A DNA stretch of 12,794 nt from Lachnoclostridium sp. UBA6475 (lineage in GTDB: Bacteria > Bacillota > Clostridia > Lachnospirales > Lachnospiraceae), in the NCBI GenBank assembly GCA_002435545.1, contig DJNB01000119.1, positions 1 through 12,794 on the forward strand. The letters run 5' to 3'. A program made the position numbers and the translations under genes. How positions within the stretch are numbered: position 1 is the first letter of the stretch; each line of letters opens with the position of its first letter. Of this stretch, positions 1-8,306 are shown piece after piece. The notes below the pieces were generated by a model. It ran no database searches and had not been told where the DNA came from. It saw only the letters and a program-made list of their open reading frames with translations.

Positions 1-80
1 AGATATCCCCCGTCCCCCGCGCTCCAACGTTCCCCAGAATAGATATCCCCCCGCGCTCCATCATCCCCTAGAATAGATCC
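1..80. repeat. C-rich imperfect direct repeats at the left edge
   Basis: Three successive copies of an 'agaat / agatatcccc / cgcgctcca' pattern are visible. One starts at 1, one at about 41 (preceded by agaat at 36), and a shortened one at 75 (preceded by agaat at 70, followed by agatcccc). Spacing is roughly 34-40 bp and the + strand is very C-rich. The array probably continues to the left of the window. No reading frame or RNA gene is recognised in it. Its role is unknown. Confidence 0.6.
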
Positions 81-141
81 CCACCCTCCCCTATCGAGAA
101 AATATCGCCAAATTCTGCAAACTTTCCTCAAAAAGAAACAC

Positions 142-170
142 TTGCCCCATCGAATTTTTCGTTGTATAAT
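142..170 (+). promoter_or_regulatory. Sigma-A type promoter for the sugar kinase gene
   Basis: A -35-like TTGCCC (142-147) is separated by exactly 17 bp from a perfect TATAAT (165-170). The start codon at 208 lies 37 nt after the -10, leaving a short leader with a strong GGAGGA ribosome binding site at 195-200. This promoter also argues against the longer reading frame that would begin at the TTG at 142, because that start would sit in the -35 box. Confidence 0.75.
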
Positions 171-207
171 GGTATGCAGAAAAATATTCAGTTTGGAGGA
201 AGAAAAA

Positions 208-1305
208 ATGAACTTAAATTTAAGACCCGCAGAAGAATGTAAATATGATGCTGTTTCGCTTGGCGAAGTAATGCTTCGTCTGGATCCGGGCGAAGGACGC
301 ATCCGTACCGCAAGATCGTTTCGTGCCTGGGAAGGCGGCGGTGAGTACAATGTAGTTCGTGGACTGAGAAGATGCTTTGGCATGAACACAGGTGTGATCA
401 CGGCATTTGCGGACAATGAAGTAGGTAAATTGATGGAAGACTTCATTTTGCAGGGCGGTGTCGACACTTCTTTGATCAAATGGATGGAGACCGACGGAAT
501 CGGACGTGTATGCCGTAATGGTTTGAACTTTACCGAGCGTGGATTTGGTATCCGTGGTGCCGTTGGATGTTCCGACCGTGCGAATACAGCCATTTCTAAG
601 GCAAAACCGGAAGACTTCGATTTTGATTATATTTTTGGAGAATTGGGTGCACGCTGGTTACATACCGGCGGAATTTATGCCGCTTTGTCCGAGCAGTCTT
701 GTGAGACGGTGCTGGCAGCGATCAAAGCAGCGAAGAAGTACGGAACCATCGTTTCTTATGACCTCAACTACCGTCCATCCATGTGGAGCGCGATCGGTGG
801 TATCGAGAAAGCACAGGAAGTAAATAAAGAAATCGCAAAATACGTAGACGTAATGATCGGAAATGAAGAAGATTTCACGGCTTGTCTTGGATTTGAGATC
901 GAGGGAAATGACGCCAATCTGAAAGAATTGAATTTGGACGGATATAAGAAAATGATCAACGAGGCAGCGAAGACCTATCCAAACTTTAAAGCCGTAGCAA
1001 CGACGCTTCGTGAAGTAAAGACAGCGACAGTCAATGACTGGAGTGCGATCTGCTGGGCAGATGGTGAGATCTTCAAAGCCAAAGATTACAAAGGACTTGA
1101 GATCATGGATCGTGTCGGCGGCGGAGATTCCTTTGCTTCCGGTCTGATCTATGGTCTGATGACAACAGAAAATGCAGAACTTGCTGTAAATTACGGTGCG
1201 GCTCACGGTGCATTGGCAATGACAACCCCTGGTGATACTACGATGGCAAGCAAGAAAGAAGTAGAAGCCATCATGGGCGGTGCAGGAGCGCGTGTACAGC
1301 GATAA
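208..1305 (+). CDS. PfkB-family sugar kinase, possibly 2-dehydro-3-deoxygluconate kinase
   Basis: This is a 365-residue ribokinase/PfkB-fold kinase that phosphorylates a sugar or sugar acid with ATP in the cytoplasm. The sequence shows the N-terminal strand with GEVMLRLDPG, the substrate-side glycine motif GGGEYN at residues 43-48, and the C-terminal signature DRVGGGDSF at 301-309. D307 is the expected catalytic base, and the following GLIYGL helix is intact. The DRVGGGD form and the GEVMLRL start resemble KdgK (2-keto-3-deoxygluconate kinase) more than fructokinase or ribokinase, so KDG kinase is my best guess; the substrate cannot be proved from sequence. The ATG at 208 was chosen because GGAGGA lies 7 nt upstream; an in-frame TTG at 142 overlaps the promoter. 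No aldolase, isomerase or sugar transporter lies beside it, so context does not identify the pathway. dapL follows after 72 nt. Confidence 0.85.
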   Translation: MNLNLRPAEECKYDAVSLGEVMLRLDPGEGRIRTARSFRAWEGGGEYNVVRGLRRCFGMNTGVITAFADNEVGKLMEDFILQGGVDTSLIKWMETDGIGRVCRNGLNFTERGFGIRGAVGCSDRANTAISKAKPEDFDFDYIFGELGARWLHTGGIYAALSEQSCETVLAAIKAAKKYGTIVSYDLNYRPSMWSAIGGIEKAQEVNKEIAKYVDVMIGNEEDFTACLGFEIEGNDANLKELNLDGYKKMINEAAKTYPNFKAVATTLREVKTATVNDWSAICWADGEIFKAKDYKGLEIMDRVGGGDSFASGLIYGLMTTENAELAVNYGAAHGALAMTTPGDTTMASKKEVEAIMGGAGARVQR

Positions 1306-1377
1306 TTAAACTTTAATGAAGCTATAATTAGCGGTAATCAGCAGATAAACGAACATAAATTTGTATGGAGGAATGAC

Positions 1378-2589
1378 ATGTATAAAATTAATGACAACTA
1401 TTTAAAATTACCTGGAAGTTATCTTTTTTCGACGATTGCGAAGAAAGTAAATGCGTATACGGAAGCAAATCCGGACAAAAAAGTGATCCGCCTCGGAATC
1501 GGAGACGTAACACTTCCCCTTGCGCCGGCAGTCATTGACGCAATGCACAAAGCCGTTGATGAGATGGCTCATGCTGAGACATTTCACGGTTATGCACCGG
1601 ATCTCGGTTACGAATTTCTGCGCAGTGCGATTGTAGAAAACGATTACAAAGCACGCGGCGTAGATATTGCTATTGACGAGATCTTCGTCAGCGACGGAGC
1701 AAAGAGCGATTCCGGAAATATCGGAGACATTTTCGCACAGAATAACCGTATCGCAGTATGTGATCCGGTTTACCCGGTTTATGTAGATACCAATGCCATG
1801 GCAGGTAGAACCGGAGACTACGTGAAAGAGAAAGAAGCATGGTCAAATGTAATTTATATGCCATGTACCGCAGAAAATAATTTTGTACCGGAAATTCCAA
1901 AAGAGACACCGGACATCATTTACATCTGCTGTCCAAACAATCCGACCGGAACAACATTAAATAAAGATCAGCTTCAGAAGTGGGTTGACTTTGCTTTGAC
2001 AAAAGGTTCTGTTATCATTTATGATGCAGCTTATGAAGCATACATTTCCGAGGACGACGTACCACACAGCATTTACGAATGCGATGGCGCGAAGAAATGT
2101 GCGATCGAGATGAGAAGTTTCTCCAAAAATGCCGGATTTACCGGAACTCGTCTTGGATTTACCGTAATTCCGAAAGAGCTTACCTGTGACGGCGTATCGC
2201 TGAACAGTCTCTGGGCAAGAAGACACGGAACCAAGTTCAATGGAGCACCTTATATCATCCAGCGCGCCGGCGAAGCGGTATACAGTCCGGAAGGAAAGAA
2301 ACAGACAAAAGAGCAGATTGCATATTACATGAACAATGCAAAGATCATCCGCGAGGGATTGACCAATGCCGGATATACCGTATTTGGTGGTGTAAACGCA
2401 CCATATATCTGGTTGAAGACACCGGACAATATGACATCCTGGGATTTCTTCGATTATTTGCTTGAAAATCTCAACATCGTCGGAACACCGGGAAGCGGTT
2501 TCGGACCAAGCGGAGAAGGATATTTCCGACTGACTGCATTTGGCTCTTTAGAGAATACCAAAGAGGCGATGGAGCGCATCGTAAAATAA
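1378..2589 (+). CDS. dapL: LL-diaminopimelate aminotransferase
   Basis: This is a PLP-dependent class I/II aminotransferase of 403 residues, the usual DapL length. It converts tetrahydrodipicolinate directly to LL-2,6-diaminopimelate with glutamate as amino donor, bypassing the succinylated or acetylated intermediates of lysine and peptidoglycan synthesis. Visible hallmarks are the N-terminal start INDNYLKLPGSYLF, the segment IRLGIGDVTLPLAPAV, HGYAPDLGYEFLR for substrate contacts, GAKSDSGNI for phosphate binding, PNNPTG at residues 186-191, YDAAYEAYI, and SFSKNAGFTGTR with K250 as the PLP Schiff-base lysine. The C-terminal GTPGSGFGPSGEGYFRLTAF is intact. The ATG has GGAGG 6 nt upstream. The gene lies 72 nt after the sugar kinase and 34 nt before the DUF1002 gene, so it is probably co-transcribed with the latter. 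No other dap or lys genes are in the window. I regard this identification as secure. Confidence 0.95.
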   Translation: MYKINDNYLKLPGSYLFSTIAKKVNAYTEANPDKKVIRLGIGDVTLPLAPAVIDAMHKAVDEMAHAETFHGYAPDLGYEFLRSAIVENDYKARGVDIAIDEIFVSDGAKSDSGNIGDIFAQNNRIAVCDPVYPVYVDTNAMAGRTGDYVKEKEAWSNVIYMPCTAENNFVPEIPKETPDIIYICCPNNPTGTTLNKDQLQKWVDFALTKGSVIIYDAAYEAYISEDDVPHSIYECDGAKKCAIEMRSFSKNAGFTGTRLGFTVIPKELTCDGVSLNSLWARRHGTKFNGAPYIIQRAGEAVYSPEGKKQTKEQIAYYMNNAKIIREGLTNAGYTVFGGVNAPYIWLKTPDNMTSWDFFDYLLENLNIVGTPGSGFGPSGEGYFRLTAFGSLENTKEAMERIVK

Positions 2590-2623
2590 ATTCGTGCCAT
2601 GTCGTCTCAGAATGGAGGTCTAT

Positions 2624-3541
2624 ATGAAGAAACGTAGTAAAGTAACCGCAGTGCTGCTTAGCCTGGCATTGCTGATCTGTGCCCTGCCGGCCACGGTTGT
2701 GAAGGCGGATTCCACAGGAAGTTCGGATGATACATCCGTAGAGGTTTCTCCTTATATCTCATTGGGAGCGGACTTGAACGCACAGCAGAAAGACATTGTC
2801 TTAAGTCTCCTTGGCGTGACCGAGTCAGACCTTGACAATTATGAAGTTTTACAGGTGACGAACAAAGACGAACATGAATATCTTGACGACTATCTCTCCG
2901 CTTCGGTGATCGGAACGAAAGCACTTTCGTCCGTCCGCATCGAAAAAGGCGAAGAGGGAAAGGGCATTCATGTAGAGACAAAAAATATCACCTATTGTAC
3001 GAGCGGAATGTACACCAATGCGCTGATCACCGCCGGTATCACGGATGCCGATGTGATCGTTGCCGGACCATTTGAACTTTCCGGCACGGCAGCGCTTGTC
3101 GGTGCGATGAAAGCCTATGAGGCAATGACCGGCGAGACATTGAGTGATGACCGCGAGGATGCCGCAACCAATGAACTGGTGCTGACCAGCGAGCTGGCAC
3201 AGAGCATTGGCTCTGACGATGCGGAGCAGCTGATGGCGCTTGTGAAAGAGAAAGTGGCAAACGGCGATATCAAAGATGCAGAAGGTCTTCAGAAAGCAGT
3301 TGAAGAGTCTGCCGATGAACTTGGTGTCAGCCTGACCGATGCCCAGAAGCAGAAACTCGCACAATTATTTGACAAAATCAGTAAATTGGATCTTGATGTC
3401 GATAAATTGAAGCAGCAGGCAGAAAACATCTACAACAAACTGCAGGATTTGGGGCTGACTGTGGATGAGGCGCAGAGCTGGCTTGACAAGATCGTATCAT
3501 TCTTTAAAAAAATTGCCGAGACGGTATCGTCCTGGTTCTAG
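2624..3541 (+). CDS. Secreted DUF1002 domain protein (YpuA-like)
   Basis: This is a 305-residue exported protein of unknown function. Residues 1-28 form a Sec signal peptide: a KKRSK basic start, a hydrophobic core (VLLSLALLICALPA), and likely type I signal peptidase cleavage after VKA at 26-28. The mature protein begins with an acidic linker, then YISLGADLNAQQKDIVLSLL and the conserved ITYCTSGMYTNALITAGI and VAGPFELSGTAALVGAMKAY blocks. These match the DUF1002 family, whose Bacillus member is YpuA. The C-terminal 100 or so residues are charged amphipathic helices, possibly coiled coil, ending in FFKKIAETVSSWF, which could associate with a membrane surface. There is no sortase motif or lipobox. 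The ATG at 2624 has GGAGGT 4 nt upstream and is followed directly by the signal peptide. An in-frame earlier ATG at 2594 would add ten residues before it and lacks a ribosome binding site. Biochemical function is unknown. Confidence 0.88.
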   Translation: MKKRSKVTAVLLSLALLICALPATVVKADSTGSSDDTSVEVSPYISLGADLNAQQKDIVLSLLGVTESDLDNYEVLQVTNKDEHEYLDDYLSASVIGTKALSSVRIEKGEEGKGIHVETKNITYCTSGMYTNALITAGITDADVIVAGPFELSGTAALVGAMKAYEAMTGETLSDDREDAATNELVLTSELAQSIGSDDAEQLMALVKEKVANGDIKDAEGLQKAVEESADELGVSLTDAQKQKLAQLFDKISKLDLDVDKLKQQAENIYNKLQDLGLTVDEAQSWLDKIVSFFKKIAETVSSWF

Positions 3542-3544
3542 TAT

Positions 3545-3568
3545 AAGGATCCGTTGTACCGGATTTTT
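3545..3568 (+). terminator. Short hairpin with T tract after the DUF1002 gene (weak terminator)
   Basis: ATCCG (3549-3553) can pair with CGGAT (3560-3564) around a 6-nt loop. The stem can be extended by G-U and A-U pairs, and a run of five T follows at 3564-3568. It begins 4 nt after the stop codon. On its own it is weak, and the stronger terminator just downstream may do most of the work. Confidence 0.4.
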
Positions 3569-3579
3569 ATAGAAAAGTG

Positions 3580-3628
3580 AAAATCTCCCTGTTTTGGTGC
3601 GGTGGCATCAGAGCGGGGAGATTTTTTT
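3580..3628 (+). terminator. Intrinsic terminator closing the kinase-dapL-DUF1002 unit
   Basis: AAAATCTCCC (3580-3589) pairs perfectly with GGGAGATTTT (3616-3625), followed by more T to 3628. The 26-nt apical region can form an inner helix, GGTGC with GCATC including one G-U pair. It lies between the DUF1002 stop codon and the next promoter, which starts only 3 nt after the T tract. It therefore insulates the two transcription units. Confidence 0.8.
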
Positions 3629-3631
3629 AAC

Positions 3632-3661
3632 TTGCCATTCTATGCCTCACTGTGATATAAT
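3632..3661 (+). promoter_or_regulatory. Extended -10 sigma-A promoter of the glycerophosphotransferase operon
   Basis: TTGCCA (3632-3637) is followed after 18 bp by a perfect TATAAT (3656-3661). An upstream TGA (3653-3655) gives the extended -10 form TGnTATAAT. It sits immediately after a terminator and 46 nt before the ATG at 3708, so it is well placed to drive the three-gene operon 3708-9488. I see no clear operator in the short leader. Confidence 0.8.
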
Positions 3662-3707
3662 AAACTATGTGTGCACAAACGCACGAAAAGAGATGGAGGA
3701 ATGTCAC

Positions 3708-5900
3708 ATGAAGATAAGTGTAGTTATTGCTTATCATGATGAAAAACAGTATATAAAAGACTGTTTGGCGAGCCTTGCAGAGCAGACATTTCAGGACTTT
3801 GAAGTGATCCTTGTCTGTGATGGATGCGGGGCACCGGAAGAAGGGATTCCGGAGAAGCTGAACATTGTGACCGTGAGGCAGGAAGAAAAAGGTGTTGCGG
3901 CGGCAAGAAATGCGGGAATAGAAAAAGCCCGGGGAGAATATGTATTGTTTTTGGATGCCGACGATTATCTGGCAGAAGAGACACTGGAGGCACTGGCACA
4001 GAAAGCAGATGGTGAGACACTGGTATATGGGCCAAAGACGGCAACCTGGTACAGCAGAAAAGTATATCAGGACAATGGGGAAGAATTGGACGAGCAGAAC
4101 GATACCAATGATGGCAGTGCAGAAGAGAAGCAAACAAAGAGAAATCCAGAGGATCCCTATGACTTTTTGGTTGCACATACCAAAAATTGGCAGAACATAT
4201 CGGCGCTCGGCCTGCTGGTCCCACGGAAACTTTTGATGGAAAACCAGATCCGTTTCTGTGAAGAACTGGTGTATGATGCTGATATTCCGATGCTTATGGA
4301 GATGCTGGCAAAGGCATTAAAGACAGCTTATCAGGAAAAGGGAATTTATATCAAGAGAAAGCACAACGATCCGATCAATCTGCCGTCCCTTTTACAGAAA
4401 AAGGATGCTGCGAAAAAAGTGGCAGAGGCGATGAAGAGTTACCGCCTGGCAAGTCCGTTTGCAGACCGGGAGAACGCAAAGGTATTTCATTACCGTTTTG
4501 CAATGTGCCTTGTGACGATGATCTCGCCATATATGATAGAGAGCAAAGCGGCAGAGAAAAAAGAGACCGCAGGGGAATTAAAACAGACATTGGAAATACT
4601 TGGAAAAGATGGCTGGGCACAGATTTCATTAAAACATCATCCGAGAAAACTGATCGCCTATGGTCTTGCCGGTGATGCCGCTAAGATCGTAAAGAAGACG
4701 AGAAACCATGCGAGACGCCAGACGTTGTTCCGCGTATGCACGAGCCGCGCAAAATGCAAGCGGTATTTGTACGAAAAAGTATTCAGTAAGATGAAAATGC
4801 TTGACGACATGGTAATCTTTGAGAGTTTCTTTGGAAAAAGTTATTCAGACAGTCCAAAGTACATCTTTGAATATATGAACGAAACGTATCCGGGAAAGTA
4901 CCGGTATATGTGGGTAAATGCAGGGAAGAAGCTGAACCTGCCGTATCCGTCAAAACAGATGAAGCGGTTTAGTTTTAAATATTTCTTTTATATGGCAAGA
5001 GCCAAATACATTGTATTTAATGGCAGACAGCCACAGTATTTTATCAAACGGAAGGGCAATGTCTTTTTGGAGACATGGCATGGAACCCCGCTGAAAAAGC
5101 TGGTATTTGATATGGAAGATGTGACGACGGCGTCGCCGCTTTACAAAGAGCAGTTTTATATCCAGACGCGGTCGTGGGATTATCTCGTTGCACCGAACCG
5201 GTTTTCCGAGGACGTTTTCCGCCATGCTTTCATGTACGATGGGAAGATGCTGGAGACGGGGTATCCGAGAAATGACATTCTGTATTGTAAAGATATGGAA
5301 AAACGGATGCGCGAGGTCAAGGAAGAACTGCATCTGCCGCAGGACAAAAAAATCATCTTGTATGCGCCGACATGGCGGGACGATGAATTTTACGGACATG
5401 CCAAATACAAATTTACGCTGCAGCTGGATCTTGCGAAAATGCAGAAAGAGCTTGGGGATGAATACATCATTTTGCTGCGGACGCATTATTTTATCGCAGA
5501 TGTGCTCGATCTTTCCGAATATGAGGGATTTGCGTACAATCTGAGCAAATATGATGATATCGCGAGATTATATCTTATCTCCGATGTGCTGATCACAGAT
5601 TATTCGTCGGTATTTTTCGATTATGCGAACCTGCGCCGGCCGATGCTTTTCTTTACTTATGATCTGGAGAAGTACCGCAGCGTGCTCCGCGGATTTTACA
5701 TCGATGTGGAAGAAGAACTTCCGGGACCGATGCTGATGACGACGGAGGAAGTGATCGGGGCATTGCAGGATATTGAAAAAGTTGTAACCGATTATCGTGA
5801 TAAATATACCGCATTTTGCGATAAATATTGTGCATGGGAAGACGGAACGGCGGCGAAGAAAGTCGTAGAGGCCGTATTTTCGGACAAAAGTAACAAATAA
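3708..5900 (+). CDS. Bifunctional GT2 glycosyltransferase / CDP-glycerol glycerophosphotransferase
   Basis: This 730-residue fusion protein probably acts at the inner membrane face in making a teichoic-acid-like polymer. Residues 1-250 or so form a GT2 (GT-A fold) glycosyltransferase: MKISVVIAYHDE, GVAAARNAG at 62-70, and LDADDYL at 82-88, where the DxD-type acids bind metal and nucleotide sugar. From about 370 the CDP-glycerol glycerophosphotransferase (TagF-like) domain runs to the end: FESFFGKSYSDSP, ETWHGTPLKKL with H458, YAPTWRDDEFY, RTHYF with H593, and ITDYSS at 629-634. Two histidines in WHGTP and RxH contexts are known to be essential in TagF enzymes, so the domain looks active. A charged stretch, NDTNDGSAEEKQTKRN, interrupts the GT2 part. 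ATG 3708 was chosen because GGAGG lies 8 nt upstream; the ATG at 3693 overlaps that site. It is the first gene of its operon. The sugar donor and polymer are unknown. Confidence 0.9.
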   Translation: MKISVVIAYHDEKQYIKDCLASLAEQTFQDFEVILVCDGCGAPEEGIPEKLNIVTVRQEEKGVAAARNAGIEKARGEYVLFLDADDYLAEETLEALAQKADGETLVYGPKTATWYSRKVYQDNGEELDEQNDTNDGSAEEKQTKRNPEDPYDFLVAHTKNWQNISALGLLVPRKLLMENQIRFCEELVYDADIPMLMEMLAKALKTAYQEKGIYIKRKHNDPINLPSLLQKKDAAKKVAEAMKSYRLASPFADRENAKVFHYRFAMCLVTMISPYMIESKAAEKKETAGELKQTLEILGKDGWAQISLKHHPRKLIAYGLAGDAAKIVKKTRNHARRQTLFRVCTSRAKCKRYLYEKVFSKMKMLDDMVIFESFFGKSYSDSPKYIFEYMNETYPGKYRYMWVNAGKKLNLPYPSKQMKRFSFKYFFYMARAKYIVFNGRQPQYFIKRKGNVFLETWHGTPLKKLVFDMEDVTTASPLYKEQFYIQTRSWDYLVAPNRFSEDVFRHAFMYDGKMLETGYPRNDILYCKDMEKRMREVKEELHLPQDKKIILYAPTWRDDEFYGHAKYKFTLQLDLAKMQKELGDEYIILLRTHYFIADVLDLSEYEGFAYNLSKYDDIARLYLISDVLITDYSSVFFDYANLRRPMLFFTYDLEKYRSVLRGFYIDVEEELPGPMLMTTEEVIGALQDIEKVVTDYRDKYTAFCDKYCAWEDGTAAKKVVEAVFSDKSNK

Positions 5901-5923
5901 AAAGGATAGAAGGTTTAGAAGAA

Positions 5924-8302
5924 ATGGCTAAGATTAGTATCATTGTTCCTTATTTGAAAGGACCGGCGTACTTAGAAGATTGTATTCAGAGTATTGAAGA
6001 CCAGAAAATGGATGACATCGAAGTGATCCTCGTGGATGATAAAGACGGACATGACGTGCCGGAAAGCATTATGCAGAAAGACTTTGTCAAATATGTCTGC
6101 ATGGATGACGAAAAAGATGTCGATGAATTTTATGAAAGAAAACATGCTTTTTTGGCAGAGCGCAGACGGAAACGTCTGGGAATGACGAAAGAAGAATATG
6201 CGGCTCATTTGCTGCAAAAAGAGCAGCTGAAAGCGGAGGAAGAAGAGGATACGGACGATCCAAACGTCGAAAATCCGGTAGAAGGTGAATTGGAGATCAC
6301 ACTTCGTCCCTTTGGTGTGGCAGCAGCGAGAAATACCGGCGTGAAATACGCGACGGGAACGTATCTGTATTTTTTGGATGCAGACGACTATCTGCTGGAA
6401 GATGCGCTGCCAAAATTATATCGTCTGGCCGAAGAGAAAAACGCGGATATTGTAACCGGAAACCGCTATGCTTCCTGGTTCCGTCCGATCAGTTTTGATT
6501 TTGAAAAAGCAAAAGCCGATTCCGAGATTGAGGGAATTGTGCCGCTGGAAGGGGAGGCATTGGAGGACGTTTTGTCAACGCGTTTTACGATGCAGCATTT
6601 CCTGATCCGCAGGTCGTATTATGATGCGCAGGGCGTGTCCTTCAATGAGATGATCACGTTTTATTCGGATGTTCCGGTTATCGCACAACTTCTTGCCGGA
6701 GCGAAGGGGAAAATGTGGGCAGACGGCAGCAGTATCTATGTGTGGCGCCGCCGCAACGATCCCATCCATCTGCCGGCTCTCAGCCAGAAGAAGAGAAAGC
6801 GCAGAACCGATGATTATATCGAGAGTTTTGAGGCTGCAAAAGAAGCGGTAAAAAATGCGGATGAATCGCTGCAGTTTGCGTTAAACCGCCGTTTGTGCCG
6901 TTTTACGATCAGTAAATTTCCAGACCGCCTGAAGGGTTCCAAGAGTGTGCGTTATACGAAGCACCTGCGTCAGATACCGAAAGATCAGTTGAAAAAGATT
7001 AAAAAAGAACTGACATTTTTCCATGGAATTGAACTGGGATATATTGTAAAAGGAAAATACCGTACAGCGAAGCCGTTTGAGCGCATGGCGCATGTGATGC
7101 AGAAAAAACGCGGTCTGCTCGGAAAACCGATCCAGTACTGGAGATTTTTAGATAAACATATTTTCCAAAAAATGCCAGTGAAAGAGAACTGGGTATTTGT
7201 CGAAAGTTTCTTTGGAAAGAGCTATTCGGACAGCCCGAAATATTTGTATGAATATTTATATGATACATATGGAGATAAATACCATTACATCTGGTGCCTC
7301 AATAAACGCGCCAAAGAGATGAAGGGACACCCGCCGATCTGTAAACGGCATACGCTCCGTTATGTATACTATCTGTCCCGTTCAAAGTATATTATCTGCA
7401 ATACGAGACAGCCGGCGTGGTTTAAAAAGCGCCCGGAAGTGATGTTTTTGGAGACATGGCATGGTACGCCGCTGAAAAAACTGGCATTTGACCTGGATGA
7501 CATTCATGCGGCAAGCCAGAATCACAAGACGATGTTTTACCGTCAGGGCAAGGCGTGGAATTATCTGATCTCTGCGAACCGTTTTTCGACTGATGTATTT
7601 GAGCGTGCATTCTGTGTGCCACGCGAGAAGATCATTGAGGTTGGATATCCGCGAAATGACATCCTGTATTCGGAGCGCGCGGACGAGATTGCGAAAGAAG
7701 TGAAGAAAGAATTTGGCATTCCGGAGGGCAAGCGCGTTATCCTGTATGCGCCGACATGGCGAGACAACCAGTTTTATGCAAAGGGAAAATACAAATTTAC
7801 TCTTGCGATGGATCTGGAGCGTATGCGCAAAGAATTTGGAAAAGACAGTGTCATCCTGCTTCGTACGCATTACTATATTGCGGACAGCCTGGATCTAACC
7901 GGATTGGAAGATTTTGTATATAATGGCAGCACGTACAATGACGTATCCCGCCTGTATCTGGCGAGTGACATTTGTATCACGGATTATTCGTCGGTATTTT
8001 TCGATTACGCGAACCTGCGCCGACCGATGCTGTTCTTTGCCTATGATTATGAGGATTATAAAGATGAGATCCGCGGAATGTATTTTGATATGAATACCGA
8101 ACTTCCGGGGCCTATCGTACAGACCAATGACGAACTTGTGGATGCCCTGCATCATATCGATGAGATTTCAGAGAAATACAAAGAACGTTACGACCGCTTC
8201 TATGACAAATTCTGTCATGTAGATGATGGACATGCGGCAAAACGTGCGATCGATATTGTGTTTGAGGGGGCAAAACCTACTTTTGCAGAAACGGAGGAAT
8301 GA
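5924..8302 (+). CDS. Bifunctional GT2 glycosyltransferase / CDP-glycerol glycerophosphotransferase with charged insertion
   Basis: This 792-residue paralogue of the preceding protein has the same order of domains. The GT2 part opens MAKISIIVPYLKGPAYLEDC, but about 69 extra residues (roughly 61-127, rich in D, E, K and R) separate the first strands from FGVAAARNTG (130-139) and LDADDYL (151-157). In the upstream paralogue these blocks are adjacent. The insert reads as charged helix followed by an acidic linker. The TagF-like domain starts near 423: VESFFGKSYSDSP, ETWHGTPLKKL with H513, YAPTWRDNQFY, RTHYY with H649, and ITDYSS at 685-690. All expected catalytic residues are present in both halves. 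It starts 23 nt after the previous stop with only a weak site (AAGG-type, about 10 nt upstream), so translation may depend partly on coupling. Membrane segments are not evident. Donor and acceptor are unknown. Confidence 0.9.
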   Translation: MAKISIIVPYLKGPAYLEDCIQSIEDQKMDDIEVILVDDKDGHDVPESIMQKDFVKYVCMDDEKDVDEFYERKHAFLAERRRKRLGMTKEEYAAHLLQKEQLKAEEEEDTDDPNVENPVEGELEITLRPFGVAAARNTGVKYATGTYLYFLDADDYLLEDALPKLYRLAEEKNADIVTGNRYASWFRPISFDFEKAKADSEIEGIVPLEGEALEDVLSTRFTMQHFLIRRSYYDAQGVSFNEMITFYSDVPVIAQLLAGAKGKMWADGSSIYVWRRRNDPIHLPALSQKKRKRRTDDYIESFEAAKEAVKNADESLQFALNRRLCRFTISKFPDRLKGSKSVRYTKHLRQIPKDQLKKIKKELTFFHGIELGYIVKGKYRTAKPFERMAHVMQKKRGLLGKPIQYWRFLDKHIFQKMPVKENWVFVESFFGKSYSDSPKYLYEYLYDTYGDKYHYIWCLNKRAKEMKGHPPICKRHTLRYVYYLSRSKYIICNTRQPAWFKKRPEVMFLETWHGTPLKKLAFDLDDIHAASQNHKTMFYRQGKAWNYLISANRFSTDVFERAFCVPREKIIEVGYPRNDILYSERADEIAKEVKKEFGIPEGKRVILYAPTWRDNQFYAKGKYKFTLAMDLERMRKEFGKDSVILLRTHYYIADSLDLTGLEDFVYNGSTYNDVSRLYLASDICITDYSSVFFDYANLRRPMLFFAYDYEDYKDEIRGMYFDMNTELPGPIVQTNDELVDALHHIDEISEKYKERYDRFYDKFCHVDDGHAAKRAIDIVFEGAKPTFAETEE

Positions 8303-8306
8303 TGTG
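8293..8306 (+). promoter_or_regulatory. Ribosome binding site inside the end of the upstream gene, deciding a GTG start
   Basis: GGAGG (8293-8297) overlaps the last codons of the upstream fusion gene (Thr-Glu-Glu-stop). Six nt further on is GTG at 8304, in frame with the downstream transferase. The upstream TGA ends at 8302, so stop and start are one base apart, a classic translational coupling arrangement. The nearby ATGs at 8299 and 8302 are in other frames. Confidence 0.75.

Noticed and set aside
142..207. Longer N-terminus for the sugar kinase starting at TTG 142
   Set aside because: It would overlap the promoter -35 and -10 boxes and add 22 residues not typical of the family. The ATG at 208 has a strong ribosome binding site.
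658..1206. 182-residue minus-strand open frame opposite the sugar kinase
   Set aside because: It is antisense to a well-conserved kinase, has a cysteine- and phenylalanine-rich composition typical of shadow frames, and has no supporting signals.
1305..1317. ATTAAA-c-TTTAAT palindrome after the sugar kinase as a terminator
   Set aside because: The stem is only A-T pairs, the implied loop is a single base, and no T tract follows. At best it could be a protein-binding palindrome.
1323..1328. TATAAT upstream of dapL as a separate promoter
   Set aside because: No acceptable -35 hexamer occurs at 15-19 bp upstream, so the evidence is a single AT-rich hexamer in an AT-rich gap.
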